From positions 1 to 64,000 of the forward strand of contig NZ_VMOA01000011.1 of NCBI RefSeq assembly GCF_020662345.1: a DNA stretch of 64,000 nt, given 5' to 3'. The DNA is from Methylobacterium sp. W2. GTDB lineage: Bacteria; Pseudomonadota; Alphaproteobacteria; Rhizobiales; Beijerinckiaceae. Within the stretch, counting starts at the first letter, position 1, and each line of letters starts with the position of its first letter. A program made the translations under genes and the position numbers. Below the pieces are notes generated by a model. The model did not search any database, had not been told where the DNA came from, and was given only the letters and a program-made list of their open reading frames with translations. Shown piece by piece: positions 15,813-24,662 of the stretch.

Positions 15813-15874
15813 TACGAACGCCGCGCCGAACCGAAGCACCGCGTCGCGATATCGACAACGCCTTCTCCAGCCTC
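15813..15874 (+). pseudogene. Possible IS5-type transposase remnant
   Basis: Ignoring the 20-base insert at 15828-15847, the frame reads YERRA-DIDNAFSSL. That resembles the Y-(2)-R-(3)-(E/D) signature around the last catalytic acid of IS4/IS5-type transposases (typically RR..IENAF.RLK). Only about 15 residues match and both flanks are lost, so the family call is tentative. Confidence 0.3.
15828..15847 (+). repeat. Inserted cassette, copy 3 (in transposase-like remnant)
   Basis: GAACCGAAGCACCGCGTCGC. It differs from copy 2 at two of 20 positions and, like the others, directly precedes a GA(T) codon. Confidence 0.65.
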
Positions 15875-16049
15875 GCTGCGAGCCTGATCACTCTCAATCC
15901 AATCAGGCGGTTCTGTTCGGCGCTCTTAAACAAACGTTAACCAGCGCGGCCCGCAATGTCGGTGAGAATCGACTTTGCGGGCCGCTTCGTTTCTCACATC
16001 GTGCGCGCTCAGCATCCGCCGGTCGCGAGCTTTCAGGGAACGGCTGACC

Positions 16050-17267
16050 GTGGCCACCGACGACATCCTGACCCGTCCGCTGGGAACCGTGAGTGCTGCG
16101 GCGCCCCGCTCGCTCGGCCAGCGGTTGCGCGGCGTCTCGATGCCTCGGATGAGCCCGGCGGCCGTGGTCGCCATGGCGGTGGCGGGCCTCGCCGTCGGCG
16201 GCACCATCCTGGCGATGACCGGCGATCCCCAGGGCGGCGAGCCGTCCGCCGTCGCGACGATCACCCTGCGCGAACCGGCCGCTCCTCCCCCCGTGGCGAA
16301 AGCGCCCGAGCCTCCACCATCGGCCCCACGCTCGGCCGGCGAGGTCGAGACGGCATCGGGCGTCCATGTGGTGCGGCCGGCTGGTACCGCGGCCCCCACC
16401 GAGGCGGTGATCATCCGCGTGCCCAATGCCGAGCCCCTGCGCCTCGCCGCCCCCGACCCGAGGCTGATGGAACGGGGCCGCCACGGCAGCCTGCCCAAGA
16501 TCGGCGACGACCGCCGCCGGCCCCTCGACGTCTATGCCCGCGCCGATGCTGCTGCCGGGGCACCCGGCGCGCGCATCGCCCTTCTCGTCACCGGCCTCGG
16601 CGTCGGGCAGGCTGCCACGGCAGGCGCCATCACCAGGCTGCCGCCCGCAATCAGCCTCGCCTTCTCGCCCTATGGCGGCGACCTCGAACGCAGCGTCGCC
16701 CGCGCCCGTGATTTCGGCCACGAGATCCTGGTCCAAGCCCCGATGGAGCCGTTCGACTATCCCGATAGCGATCCCGGTCCGCAGACCATGCTGACGAGTT
16801 CGCGCGCCCCTGAGAACCTCGACCGGCTGTCCTGGGTGATGAGCCGGTTCGGGGGCTATGTCGGCCTCGTGAACTTCATGGGGGCCAAGCTCGGGGGCGA
16901 TGCGGCCGCCTTCGAGCCGGTGCTGCGCGAGATTGGCGCCAGGGGGCTCGGCTTCGTGGATGATGGTACCTCGTCGCGCTCCCTGGCGACGTCTCTCGGC
17001 GGCAAGCTGAAGACCCCGGTCGCCCGCGCCGAGATCGTCCTCGACGCCATGCCCCAGGCCGAGGCGATCGACCGCGAACTCGCCCGACTCGAAGCCCAGG
17101 CCAAGGCCAACGGGTTCGCCCTGGCCTCGGCGGGCGCGATGCCCATGACGATCGAGCGGATCGCCCGCTGGTCACGCGACCTCGAAGCCCGCGGCGTTCG
17201 CCTCGTCCCCGTCAGCACCGCCCTGCGAGGGATGCCGCCCGCGCGCCTGTCGAGCGCGGGTCCCTAG
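16050..17267 (+). CDS. Divergent polysaccharide deacetylase (YibQ/DUF610-like)
   Basis: 405 residues from the GTG at 16050 (AGGGA about 11 bases upstream). A membrane segment lies near 35-60 (AAVVAMAVAGLAVGGTIL), then a Pro/Ala-rich linker, then the catalytic-fold domain from about residue 180. That domain has ARIALLVTGLGVGQAATAGA, LPPAISLAFSPYG, HEILVQAPMEPFDYPDSDPG, GYVGLVNFMGAKL and ARGLGFVDDGTSS. These are landmarks of the divergent polysaccharide deacetylase family, usually periplasmic and near a C-terminal protease and a Nudix gene in alphaproteobacteria. Those neighbours are absent here and IS debris lies upstream. The exact reaction of the family is unproven. Confidence 0.88.
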   Translation: MATDDILTRPLGTVSAAAPRSLGQRLRGVSMPRMSPAAVVAMAVAGLAVGGTILAMTGDPQGGEPSAVATITLREPAAPPPVAKAPEPPPSAPRSAGEVETASGVHVVRPAGTAAPTEAVIIRVPNAEPLRLAAPDPRLMERGRHGSLPKIGDDRRRPLDVYARADAAAGAPGARIALLVTGLGVGQAATAGAITRLPPAISLAFSPYGGDLERSVARARDFGHEILVQAPMEPFDYPDSDPGPQTMLTSSRAPENLDRLSWVMSRFGGYVGLVNFMGAKLGGDAAAFEPVLREIGARGLGFVDDGTSSRSLATSLGGKLKTPVARAEIVLDAMPQAEAIDRELARLEAQAKANGFALASAGAMPMTIERIARWSRDLEARGVRLVPVSTALRGMPPARLSSAGP

Positions 17268-17561
17268 GACGGTTTATGGTCGAACGGTTCGGCTGTATCT
17301 GCTGGTCGCTGAAAGGCCGGGAGAAAAGGTTATCGTCCGTGGTGCGGGCCTGGCGTGAGCATCTCCTCGCCCCGCCTGTCGGGCTACTGGATCCATACAA
17401 CTCTGACGGGGCTAACGACGATTGGGCATGAAGCGCACCGGAACTCTCCTGGAAGGTGAGGGGACCAGCGCCAGGACCCGAACCGTTCAGCCGATCGGGA
17501 TGAGGGATGGGCAGTCTCGAAATCCGGTGTTCGCCTACTTCAGACACATCGAGGCTCGGTC

Positions 17562-18464
17562 TCAGGCCTGATCGTCGATGTAGCGGGAGGCGATCATCGA
17601 GGCGGCGGTGCGGTTCTCCACGCCGAGCTTGGCGTAGATGCTCTCCAGATGCTTCGTCACCGTGCGCGGCGACAGGCCGAGGATCTCGCCGATGTCGCGG
17701 CTCGCCTTGCCCCGCGACAGCCAGAACAGCACGTCGGCCTCGCGGGCGGTGATCGGCAGGTTGCCGCGCAGGCGCTCGATCCCGCTGGCGGAGGCGTCGC
17801 GGGAGAGGCGCAGCAAGACCTCGTCGCCGGTCGTGCCGATGAGGCTGAGGCTATGGGCGGCGCCCTCCGCATCCAAAACGACGACGGCGGCGGCATTGCC
17901 CCCCTTGAGCTGCTCGGCGAGCCAGAGGCGGCCCGTCTCCGGCAGGCGCGCCCCCCCGTCCCCGAGCTTGGCCAGCACGCGGGCGGCCTGCGGCGTGCTC
18001 CAGAGGACGACACCCTGGCGGTCCACGGCGAAGAGCGTGCGCCCGGTGGTGTCGAGGGCGGCGCGCGCGCTCTGCGCGGCCCGCGCGCTCGCCAGATGCA
18101 CGCGGATACGAGCCAGGATCTCGTCGGGGGCGATGGGCTTGGTGACGTAATCGCTGCCGCCCGCCTCCAGGCCCTTCACGATATGCTCGGTTTCGGACAG
18201 GCCGGTCATGAAGATCACCGGCACCAGGGCGAGGTCGCTGCGCGCCTTCAGGCGGCGGCAGGTCTCGAACCCGTCCATGCCGGGCATCATCGCATCGAGC
18301 AGGATAATGTCGGGGGTGATCTCCTCCACCAGCGCCAGAGCGAGGTCGCCGGCCACCGCCACCAGGACGGTGGCGCCGGAGCGCTCGATCGCCTCGGTGA
18401 GGAAGCTCAGGGTCTCGGGGGAATCGTCCACGACGAGGACGATGTCGCGCTGCATCTCAGCCAT
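17562..18464 (-). CDS. Response regulator, receiver + LuxR-type helix-turn-helix
   Basis: 300 residues. Receiver domain 6-125: acidic pair DD at 13-14, phospho-acceptor Asp57 (IILLDAMMPGMDGF), Lys109 (DYVTKPIAP). A PAS-like middle follows (about 135-235). The C-terminus carries the LuxR/FixJ helix-turn-helix (LPITAREADVLFWLSRGKAS, then LSPRTVTKHLESIYAKLGV). The start overlaps the kinase gene's 3' end by 8 bases, so the two are coupled and presumably partners. It likely controls the divergent amide transport and hydrolysis operon, which is inference from position. Confidence 0.93.
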   Translation of the reverse strand: MAEMQRDIVLVVDDSPETLSFLTEAIERSGATVLVAVAGDLALALVEEITPDIILLDAMMPGMDGFETCRRLKARSDLALVPVIFMTGLSETEHIVKGLEAGGSDYVTKPIAPDEILARIRVHLASARAAQSARAALDTTGRTLFAVDRQGVVLWSTPQAARVLAKLGDGGARLPETGRLWLAEQLKGGNAAAVVVLDAEGAAHSLSLIGTTGDEVLLRLSRDASASGIERLRGNLPITAREADVLFWLSRGKASRDIGEILGLSPRTVTKHLESIYAKLGVENRTAASMIASRYIDDQA

Positions 18465-21400
18465 CGCGCATCCCTTCGAGGACACGCACGTAGCGTCGGA
18501 GATCGTAGGAGGCGACGAGCCCGCGCATCTGTGCCGCGATCTCGGCCGGGATGGCGGCGTGGCCTTCGAGCTCGGTGAGCTTGGCCTCGATGCCGCGGAC
18601 ATGGCCGATGCGGCCGAGGCGGATCAGCTCGGCGATGTGGTCCTGACGCAGGGAGGCCCCGTTTTTCCCGTTCCCCGGCGAGGCCTTCGCCGCGGCGGCG
18701 GGAGGCGGGGCGGGCTGGCCGAGGGCCAGCAGTCGCTCGATGCGCTCCAGAAAGTCGCGCAGATCGAAGGGTTTGGGGATGATCTCGTCATGCGGGGCGT
18801 CATCGCCCCGGATCGGGCTGATCTCGTGGACGTTGGCGGACATGATGGCGATCCGGGACGAGAGCCCGGCATCGCGCAGGGCTTTGGCCACGGCCCAGCC
18901 GCTCATTCCCGGCATGGCGATGTCGAGGAGGACGATGTCCGGCCGCCGCTCCATCGCCTGCGCCAGGCAATGCGGCCCGTCGGGGGATTCGAGCACGACG
19001 AGACCCAGCGGTTCGAGCACGTCGCGCATGAGGGCGCGATGCGAGGCATCGTCGTCGGCCACCAGGACCACGCGGGGCGGCCCGTCATGGGCCGGCCTCG
19101 CCCGCCGATGGCCGCCGACGGGCTCGGGCGCCTCCACGGGCCTGGGACCGGCCGGCCGATGCATCGAGGTGAGCATGAGCCGGAGGCTGAAACAGGTGCC
19201 GCGTCCGACCTCGCTGGTGACGGTGATCTCGCCACCCATCACCTGGGCGAGGAGATGGGCGATGGTGAGCCCGAGCCCCGTGCCCGGCGTGTTGCGCGCG
19301 GCCGGCAACGAGCCGCGCTCGAAGGGCCCGAAGATCCGCTGCAGGTCGCCCTCGGGAATGCCGAGGCCGCTGTCGCGGATCGAGAACACCGCCACCTGGC
19401 TGCGATAGCTCATCTCCAGGGAGACCCAGCCGTTTTCCGTGAACTTGATCGCGTTGGAGAGGAGGTTGAGCAGGATCTGGCGCAGGCGCTTCTCGTCCGC
19501 CGCCACCACGACCGGCAGCGTGGGCGGGCGCGAGAACCGGAATTCGAGGCCGGCGGCGTTGGCCTGGAGCCGGACCATGTCGACGATCTGGTCCAGGAAA
19601 TCCACGAGGCGGAACTCGTTGCGGTGGATCTGGAGGCGTCCCGCCTCCATGCGGGAGATGTCGAGGAGCCCGTCGATCAGGCCCGACAGGTGCTGGGCGC
19701 TGCGCCGGATGACGCGGATGCCGTTGCGGCGGGCCATGGGGATGTCGTCGTCGCCCTCCAGCAATTGCGCGTAGCCGAGGACGGCGTTGAGCGGGGTGCG
19801 CAGTTCGTGGCTCATTCCCACCACGTAGCGGCTCTTGGCGAGGTTGGCGGCCTCCGCCGTCTCCTTGGCCTGCTGCAGCTTGGCGTCGGTGATTTTGTGG
19901 GCCTCGATCTCGGCCTCATAGAGGGCGGTCTGGCGGGCGGTCTCCTCCTGCGCCACGCGGCGGCTCTCCTGGGCGAGGACGAACAGCCAGGCGACGATGC
20001 CGAGGATCACCACGAGGATGAAGAACACGCTGGTCAACGCGGCGCGCAGGGTCTCGCCGTGCTCGGGCTGGGCGGTGGCGATGCCGGCATGGACGATCCC
20101 GAGGATCAGCCCGATCACCGAGACCAGCGTGAGCATCAGAGCGAGGTAGCGCCCGAGGGGCGCCCCGATCCAGGCGGCGGTCTTGGCCGGCATGATCCGG
20201 GTCAGCGCGCTCTGGGCCTGGGCCTCCAGGCGGCCATGCGGCTTGCACAGGTCGCCGCAGCGGGCGTCCAGCGAGCAGCAGAGCGAGCAGATCGGCCCGG
20301 CATAGGCCGGGCAATGGGCCATGTCCTCCCCCTCGAACGGATGCTCGCAGACGGTGCACTGGATCTCCGGGCGGCCGCCCCAATCGGCGATGGCGGGCCT
20401 CGCCAGATAGTAGCGTCCGCCGGTGGCGAAGGCGATGGCGGGCGCCGCCGCGAAGGCGGTGACGAGGGAGAGCAGCGGCGCGAAGTTCTGGAGCCCCGCG
20501 CCGAGCAGGCCCGCATGGGCGAGGAAGCCGGCGAGCAGCGCCAGGGCCGAGGCGCCGGTGCCGACCGGATTCACGGCGTAGAGATGCGCCCGCTTGAACT
20601 CGATGCCCGGCGGCGACAGGCCGAGGGGCTTATTGACGGCGAGATCCGCCGAGAGCGCGCCGACCCAGGCCGACACCACCACCGCGTAGAGCGAGAGCGT
20701 GCTGGCCAGGGTCTTGTCGATGCCGAGTTCCATCAGCAGCAGCGCGATGGCGACGTTGAAGACGAGCCAGACCACGCGGCCGGGATGGCTGTGGGTGAGG
20801 CGCGAGAAGAAGTTCGACCAGGCGATGGAGCCGGCATAGGCGTTGGTGACGTTGATCTTGAGCTGCGAGATCACCACGAAGAGGCCGGTGAGGAGCACCG
20901 CCCCTTCCCGCGACGGCATGACGTAGCCGAAGGCGACCACGTACATCTGCGTCGGCTCGGCGGCCTGTTCGTGCGGTACGCCCTGCCCCAGGGCCAGCAC
21001 CGCCAGGAAGGCGCCGAGCATGATCTTGAACATGCCGGGCAGGATCCAGCCCGCCCCGGCCCCGAGCACGGCGAGCCACCAGCGCGGATTGCTCCCCGAT
21101 TCGGACGTCTCGGCCTGCGGCACGAAGCGGAGGAAATCTACCTGCTCGCCGATCTGCGCCAGCAGCGCGAGGAGGATGCCGGAGGCGAGGCCGAACTGGG
21201 CGAGGTCGAAACCCGAGATCGGGTAGCCCAGGACCGTGGAGATTGAGCCGACGGCCTCCGAGGCTCCCGGATAGGACAGGAGGTTGCCGAAGGCAGGGCC
21301 ACCCTTCCACGCGATGAAGCCGAGCGGCAGGAGGTTGAGCCCGATCCAGAGCGGCTGTGTCCAGATCTGGAACCGGCTGATCAGGCTGATCCCGTAGACG

Positions 21401-21891
21401 ACGAGGGGGATCACCACCACCGCGCTCACGACGTAGCCGATCCCCAGCGGCAGGCCGAGGCAGAGCTGCAGCGCCAGAGCCATGATCGACGCCTCGATGG
21501 CGAAGAACAGGAAGGTGAAGCTTGCATAGATCAGCGAGGTGATGGTGGAGCCGAGATAGCCGAAGCCGGCCCCGCGGGTGAGGAGATCGATGTCGACGCC
21601 GTAGCGGGCCGCGTAGAGGCTGATCGGCACGGCGGTGGCGAAGATCAGCACGCCCACGAACAGCACCGCCGTCACGGTGTTGGTGAAGCCGGTGGCCAGG
21701 ACCAGGGTGCCGCCGATCGCCTCCAGCGCCAGGAACGAGAGCGACCCCAGCGCCGTCTGCGCCACCTGCAGGCTCGACCAGCGCCGCGCTTTCTTCGCGG
21801 TGAAGCGAAGAGCGTAATCCTCGAGCGTCTCGTCCGCGACGAAGCGGTTATAGGCCCGCCTGATCGGGGGAATCTGCTGGCGGCCGCTCAT
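18457..21891 (-). CDS. NCS1-type permease fused to a hybrid histidine kinase
   Basis: 1144 residues. Residues 1-500 form an NCS1 purine/pyrimidine/allantoin-type permease: FTAKKARRWSSLQVAQTALG at the N-terminus and about 12 membrane segments. Residues 512-552 are a Cys-rich module (C512, C515, C527, C535, C538, C539, C545, C549, H552) of zinc-binding type. Two further membrane segments (about 582-640) and a coiled coil (640-685) lead to the kinase. HisKA has His695 (GMSHELRTPLN); the ATPase domain has NLLSNAIKF, DSGLGIP and GTGLGLTI. A receiver follows with Asp990 and Lys1040, then an uncharacterised tail. The permease portion probably acts as the ligand sensor, perhaps while still transporting. 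It is divergent from the amide operon and coupled to the LuxR regulator. Confidence 0.93.
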   Translation of the reverse strand: MSGRQQIPPIRRAYNRFVADETLEDYALRFTAKKARRWSSLQVAQTALGSLSFLALEAIGGTLVLATGFTNTVTAVLFVGVLIFATAVPISLYAARYGVDIDLLTRGAGFGYLGSTITSLIYASFTFLFFAIEASIMALALQLCLGLPLGIGYVVSAVVVIPLVVYGISLISRFQIWTQPLWIGLNLLPLGFIAWKGGPAFGNLLSYPGASEAVGSISTVLGYPISGFDLAQFGLASGILLALLAQIGEQVDFLRFVPQAETSESGSNPRWWLAVLGAGAGWILPGMFKIMLGAFLAVLALGQGVPHEQAAEPTQMYVVAFGYVMPSREGAVLLTGLFVVISQLKINVTNAYAGSIAWSNFFSRLTHSHPGRVVWLVFNVAIALLLMELGIDKTLASTLSLYAVVVSAWVGALSADLAVNKPLGLSPPGIEFKRAHLYAVNPVGTGASALALLAGFLAHAGLLGAGLQNFAPLLSLVTAFAAAPAIAFATGGRYYLARPAIADWGGRPEIQCTVCEHPFEGEDMAHCPAYAGPICSLCCSLDARCGDLCKPHGRLEAQAQSALTRIMPAKTAAWIGAPLGRYLALMLTLVSVIGLILGIVHAGIATAQPEHGETLRAALTSVFFILVVILGIVAWLFVLAQESRRVAQEETARQTALYEAEIEAHKITDAKLQQAKETAEAANLAKSRYVVGMSHELRTPLNAVLGYAQLLEGDDDIPMARRNGIRVIRRSAQHLSGLIDGLLDISRMEAGRLQIHRNEFRLVDFLDQIVDMVRLQANAAGLEFRFSRPPTLPVVVAADEKRLRQILLNLLSNAIKFTENGWVSLEMSYRSQVAVFSIRDSGLGIPEGDLQRIFGPFERGSLPAARNTPGTGLGLTIAHLLAQVMGGEITVTSEVGRGTCFSLRLMLTSMHRPAGPRPVEAPEPVGGHRRARPAHDGPPRVVLVADDDASHRALMRDVLEPLGLVVLESPDGPHCLAQAMERRPDIVLLDIAMPGMSGWAVAKALRDAGLSSRIAIMSANVHEISPIRGDDAPHDEIIPKPFDLRDFLERIERLLALGQPAPPPAAAAKASPGNGKNGASLRQDHIAELIRLGRIGHVRGIEAKLTELEGHAAIPAEIAAQMRGLVASYDLRRYVRVLEGMRDG

Positions 21892-22227
21892 GGGGTCGTT
21901 CAGTCTGCCCGGTCAGCGTCATGGGTGAGAATGGCCGGCCCACATGCGCCTGCGGGCGAACGGCGGTATCAGCAATCCCCGTGCCGCGGGGCCGGGAGAC
22001 ATTGGTACACCAGGAGAGCCGCGTCGAGGCCCGCCTCGCGGGGACGGCACGCCCCGCACAGGGAAGATCGTCCTCCGGCGGGCACGGGAAGCGGAGCGCG
22101 CAGTCTCCGCCCTACGCAAAACAGCGTATATGCTGCGCCGCGCCATCCCGCCTAGCTTCCGCCCCACCGCAACGGCCCGCCTTATGCAGGAGCCGGCGGC
22201 ATATCTCGTGGAAGGGGTTCACGCACG
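21892..22227. promoter_or_regulatory. Divergent control region, kinase / amide operon
   Basis: 336 bases between the permease-kinase start and the transporter binding-protein start. Both promoters and any LuxR-regulator site must lie here. I could not pick out a confident -35/-10 pair, operator repeat or riboswitch. AAGGGG lies about 9 bases before the binding-protein ATG. Confidence 0.5.
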
Positions 22228-23487
22228 ATGGCAGCCGACAACGAGCACGGACCGCACTCGGCCCTCCGTCGCAAGCTTCTGATGGGTCTGGCGAGCATTC
22301 CGGCCATGGCCATGATGCCGCGCAGTGCTTTTGCTGCGGCTCCTCCGACCTCGGCGGTGAACACCACCGGGCTCGCGGTGACCGATACCGAAGTCACCGT
22401 CGGCATCCTCCACTCGGCCACCGGCACGATGGCGATCTCCGAGACCGGCTCGATCCAGGCGGAGAAGCTCGCCATCGCCCAGATCAACGAGGCGGGCGGC
22501 GTGCTGGGCCGCAAGATCAAGGTCATCCAGGAGGACGGCGCCTCCGACTGGCCGACCTTCGCTGAGAAGGCCAAGAAGCTCCTCGTCAACGACCATTGTG
22601 CCGCTGTGATGGGCTGTTGGACCTCCGCCTCGCGCAAGGCCGCCCTGCCGGTCTTCGAGCAGTATAACGGCCTGCTCTACTACCCGACCTTCTACGAGGG
22701 CCTGGAGCAGTCCAAGAACGTCATCTATACCGGCCAGGAAGCCACTCAGCAGATCCTGGAGTCGCTCAACTGGGTGACCAAAGAGAAGGGCGCCAAAACG
22801 TTCTTCTTCATCGGCTCGGACTACATCTGGCCGCGCACCTCGAACAAGATCGCCCGCAAGCACATCGAGAATGTGCTCAAGACCAAAGTCGTCGGCGAGG
22901 AATATTTCCCGCTGGGCCATACCCAGTTCAACTCGGTGATCAACAAGATCAAGCTCACCAAGCCCGACGTGATCTTCACCGACGTCGTCGGCGGCTCGAA
23001 CGTGGCGTTCTATAAGCAGCTCAAGGCGGCCGGTATCGACCTCTCCAAGCAGACCCTGCTGACCATCTCGGTGACGGAAGACGAGATCGACGGCATCGGC
23101 GGCGACAACATCGCGGGCGCCTATTCCTGCATGAAGTACTTCCAGTCGCTCAAGAACGCGAACAACGAGAAGTTCGTCGCCGCCTTCCACAAGATGTGGG
23201 GCGAGAAGACCGTGATCGGCGACGTGACCCAGGCCGCCTATCTCGGACCGTTCCTGTGGAAGATGGCCTGCGAGAAGGCCGGCTCCTTCGATGTCGACAA
23301 GGTGGTCGCGGCCTCCGCCGATATCGAGTTCAAGGAGGCCCCCGAGGGCTACGTCAAGATCCACCCGAACCACCACCTCTGGTCGAAGACCCGCGTCGCC
23401 AAGGCCCTGCCGAGCGGCCAGTTTGAGATCGTCTACGAGAGCCCCGCGCTGATCGAGCCGAACCCCTTCCCCAAGGGCTACCAGTAG
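22228..23487 (+). CDS. Urea/amide ABC transporter substrate-binding protein (UrtA/FmdD-like)
   Basis: 419 residues. The N-terminus has RRKLLMGLASIPAMAMMPRSAFA, a signal peptide of twin-arginine appearance, so the mature protein is periplasmic. The body is the type I periplasmic-binding fold of the urea/short-chain amide branch: EVTVGILHSATGTMAISETG, INEAGGVLGRKIKVIQEDGA, AVMGCWTSASRKAALPVFE, LLYYPTFYEGLEQSKNVIYT and the C-terminal IHPNHHLWSKTRV. It heads the nine-gene amide operon. With formamidase and amidase downstream, formamide, acetamide or urea are the likely ligands; the sequence does not discriminate. Confidence 0.93.
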   Translation: MAADNEHGPHSALRRKLLMGLASIPAMAMMPRSAFAAAPPTSAVNTTGLAVTDTEVTVGILHSATGTMAISETGSIQAEKLAIAQINEAGGVLGRKIKVIQEDGASDWPTFAEKAKKLLVNDHCAAVMGCWTSASRKAALPVFEQYNGLLYYPTFYEGLEQSKNVIYTGQEATQQILESLNWVTKEKGAKTFFFIGSDYIWPRTSNKIARKHIENVLKTKVVGEEYFPLGHTQFNSVINKIKLTKPDVIFTDVVGGSNVAFYKQLKAAGIDLSKQTLLTISVTEDEIDGIGGDNIAGAYSCMKYFQSLKNANNEKFVAAFHKMWGEKTVIGDVTQAAYLGPFLWKMACEKAGSFDVDKVVAASADIEFKEAPEGYVKIHPNHHLWSKTRVAKALPSGQFEIVYESPALIEPNPFPKGYQ

Positions 23488-23537
23488 GGCCAGCCCCCCT
23501 CGCCATCGCAGGACGAGTTCCAGCCTTGGCGCGGGTC

Positions 23538-23629
23538 CCCTCTCCTGGAGGGAGAGGGACAGGGTGAGGTGTGTGACCTGTCTGGATGTGGACCACACCT
23601 CACCCCAACCCTCTCCTTTCAGGAGAGGG
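23538..23629. repeat. Long interrupted palindrome after the binding-protein gene
   Basis: Outer arms CCCTCTCCT (23538-23546) / AGGAGAGGG (23621-23629) and inner arms GGTGAGGTGTG (23563-23573) / CACACCTCACC (23594-23604) are all perfect. It belongs to the genome's CCCTCTCC-type intergenic repeats. Placed between the binding-protein gene and the permease genes, it could stabilise the upstream message and set the binding protein in excess. Confidence 0.7.
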
Positions 23630-23722
23630 AGCCGGCGGCAAAGCTTTCCTCTGCGTGGCGCCGGCCATCGAACGGCCTGATGCTTGCAAACCGGAAGCCG
23701 CATTCTTCGGAAGGTCGGAAAC

Positions 23723-24649
23723 ATGCTCGGTGACTATTCCCTCGGAGATCTCGGCGCGATCTTCGCGATGCAGGGCTTCGCCGGACTGATCCTGTTCTCG
23801 GTCTACGTACTGATGGCCCTCGGCCTCGCGGTCATCTTCGGCCAGATGGGTGTGATCAACATGGCGCACGGGGAGTTCATGATCCTCGGCGCCTACGTCA
23901 CCTACCTGTGCTCGACCTTCTTCCAGACGCACTTGCCCGGCCTGTTCGGCATCTACTTCTTCGTGGCGATGATCCTGGCCTTCCTGGCCTCGGGCGCCCT
24001 CGGAATGATCGTCGAATGGACGCTCATCCGCCATCTCTACAAGCGCCCCCTCGATACGCTGCTCGCCACCTGGGGCCTGTCGCTGATCCTGCAGCAATCC
24101 TACCGCACCATCTTCGGGGCCCGCGAGGTCGGCGTCGAGCTGCCGTCCTGGCTCATCGGCTCGGTCCAGGTCACCGACACAATCGAGGTGCCGATCAACG
24201 GCCTGTTCGTGATGGCGATCACCACCCTCATCACCGTCGGCGTCGGCCTGCTGATGTATCGCTCGCGCTTCGGCCAACAGGTGCGCGCGGTGATGCAGAA
24301 CCGCCCCATGGCCGGCGCCGTCGGCATCGATACCGAGAAGGTGGATCGCTACACGTTCGGCCTCGGCTGCGGCATCGCCGGTGTGGCGGGCTCGGCCTTC
24401 ACCATGATCGGCTCCACCGGGCCGACCTCGGGCCAGCTCTACATCGTCGACACCTTCCTGATCGTGGTCTTCGGCGGCGCGGCCAGCCTGCTCGGCACCA
24501 TCGCCTCGGCCTTCTCGATTTCGCAGACCCAGTCGACCCTCGAATTCTTCCTGTCCGGCTCCACCGCCAAGGTCCTGACGCTGCTCGCCGTCGTCGGGAT
24601 CCTGATGGTCCGCCCGCAGGGTCTGTTCACCCTCAAGGTCCGGCGCTGA
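23723..24649 (+). CDS. Urea/amide ABC transporter permease (UrtB-like)
   Basis: 308 residues from the ATG at 23723 (an upstream TTG at 23684 is less likely). Branched-chain-type permease with about 8-9 membrane segments. Landmarks are GLAVIFGQMGVINMAHGEFMILGAY, the DTLLATWGLSLILQQSYRTIFG helix and GCGIAGVAGSAFTMIGSTGPTSG. The motif MGVINMAHGE is typical of UrtB/LivH. It works as a dimer with the next gene's product in the inner membrane. It lies 235 bases after the binding-protein gene, the gap filled by a large palindrome. Confidence 0.93.
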   Translation: MLGDYSLGDLGAIFAMQGFAGLILFSVYVLMALGLAVIFGQMGVINMAHGEFMILGAYVTYLCSTFFQTHLPGLFGIYFFVAMILAFLASGALGMIVEWTLIRHLYKRPLDTLLATWGLSLILQQSYRTIFGAREVGVELPSWLIGSVQVTDTIEVPINGLFVMAITTLITVGVGLLMYRSRFGQQVRAVMQNRPMAGAVGIDTEKVDRYTFGLGCGIAGVAGSAFTMIGSTGPTSGQLYIVDTFLIVVFGGAASLLGTIASAFSISQTQSTLEFFLSGSTAKVLTLLAVVGILMVRPQGLFTLKVRR

Positions 24650-24662
24650 GGAGGCCATCCCG

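Larger units (their letters stand above)
15524..16049. other. Degenerate IS-derived stretch upstream of the deacetylase
   Basis: Follows the right end of the IS630 element. The only coding-like trace is a transposase-type snippet around 15813-15874. The remainder shows short frames in all phases and no convincing gene. The normal upstream neighbours of the deacetylase gene are missing, so this stretch probably marks insertion and deletion debris. The deacetylase promoter must lie within it. Confidence 0.4.

Noticed and set aside
18208..21246. 1012-codon open frame antisense to the permease-kinase gene
   Set aside because: It is a GC-rich mirror of the kinase gene, dominated by Asp, Gly, Arg, His and Glu with no domain; the opposite strand has clear kinase motifs.
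22100..22227. Guanidine-I (ykkC) riboswitch upstream of the amide transporter
   Set aside because: Such switches do precede urea-type transporters elsewhere, but the conserved core and ACGR-type loops are not present.
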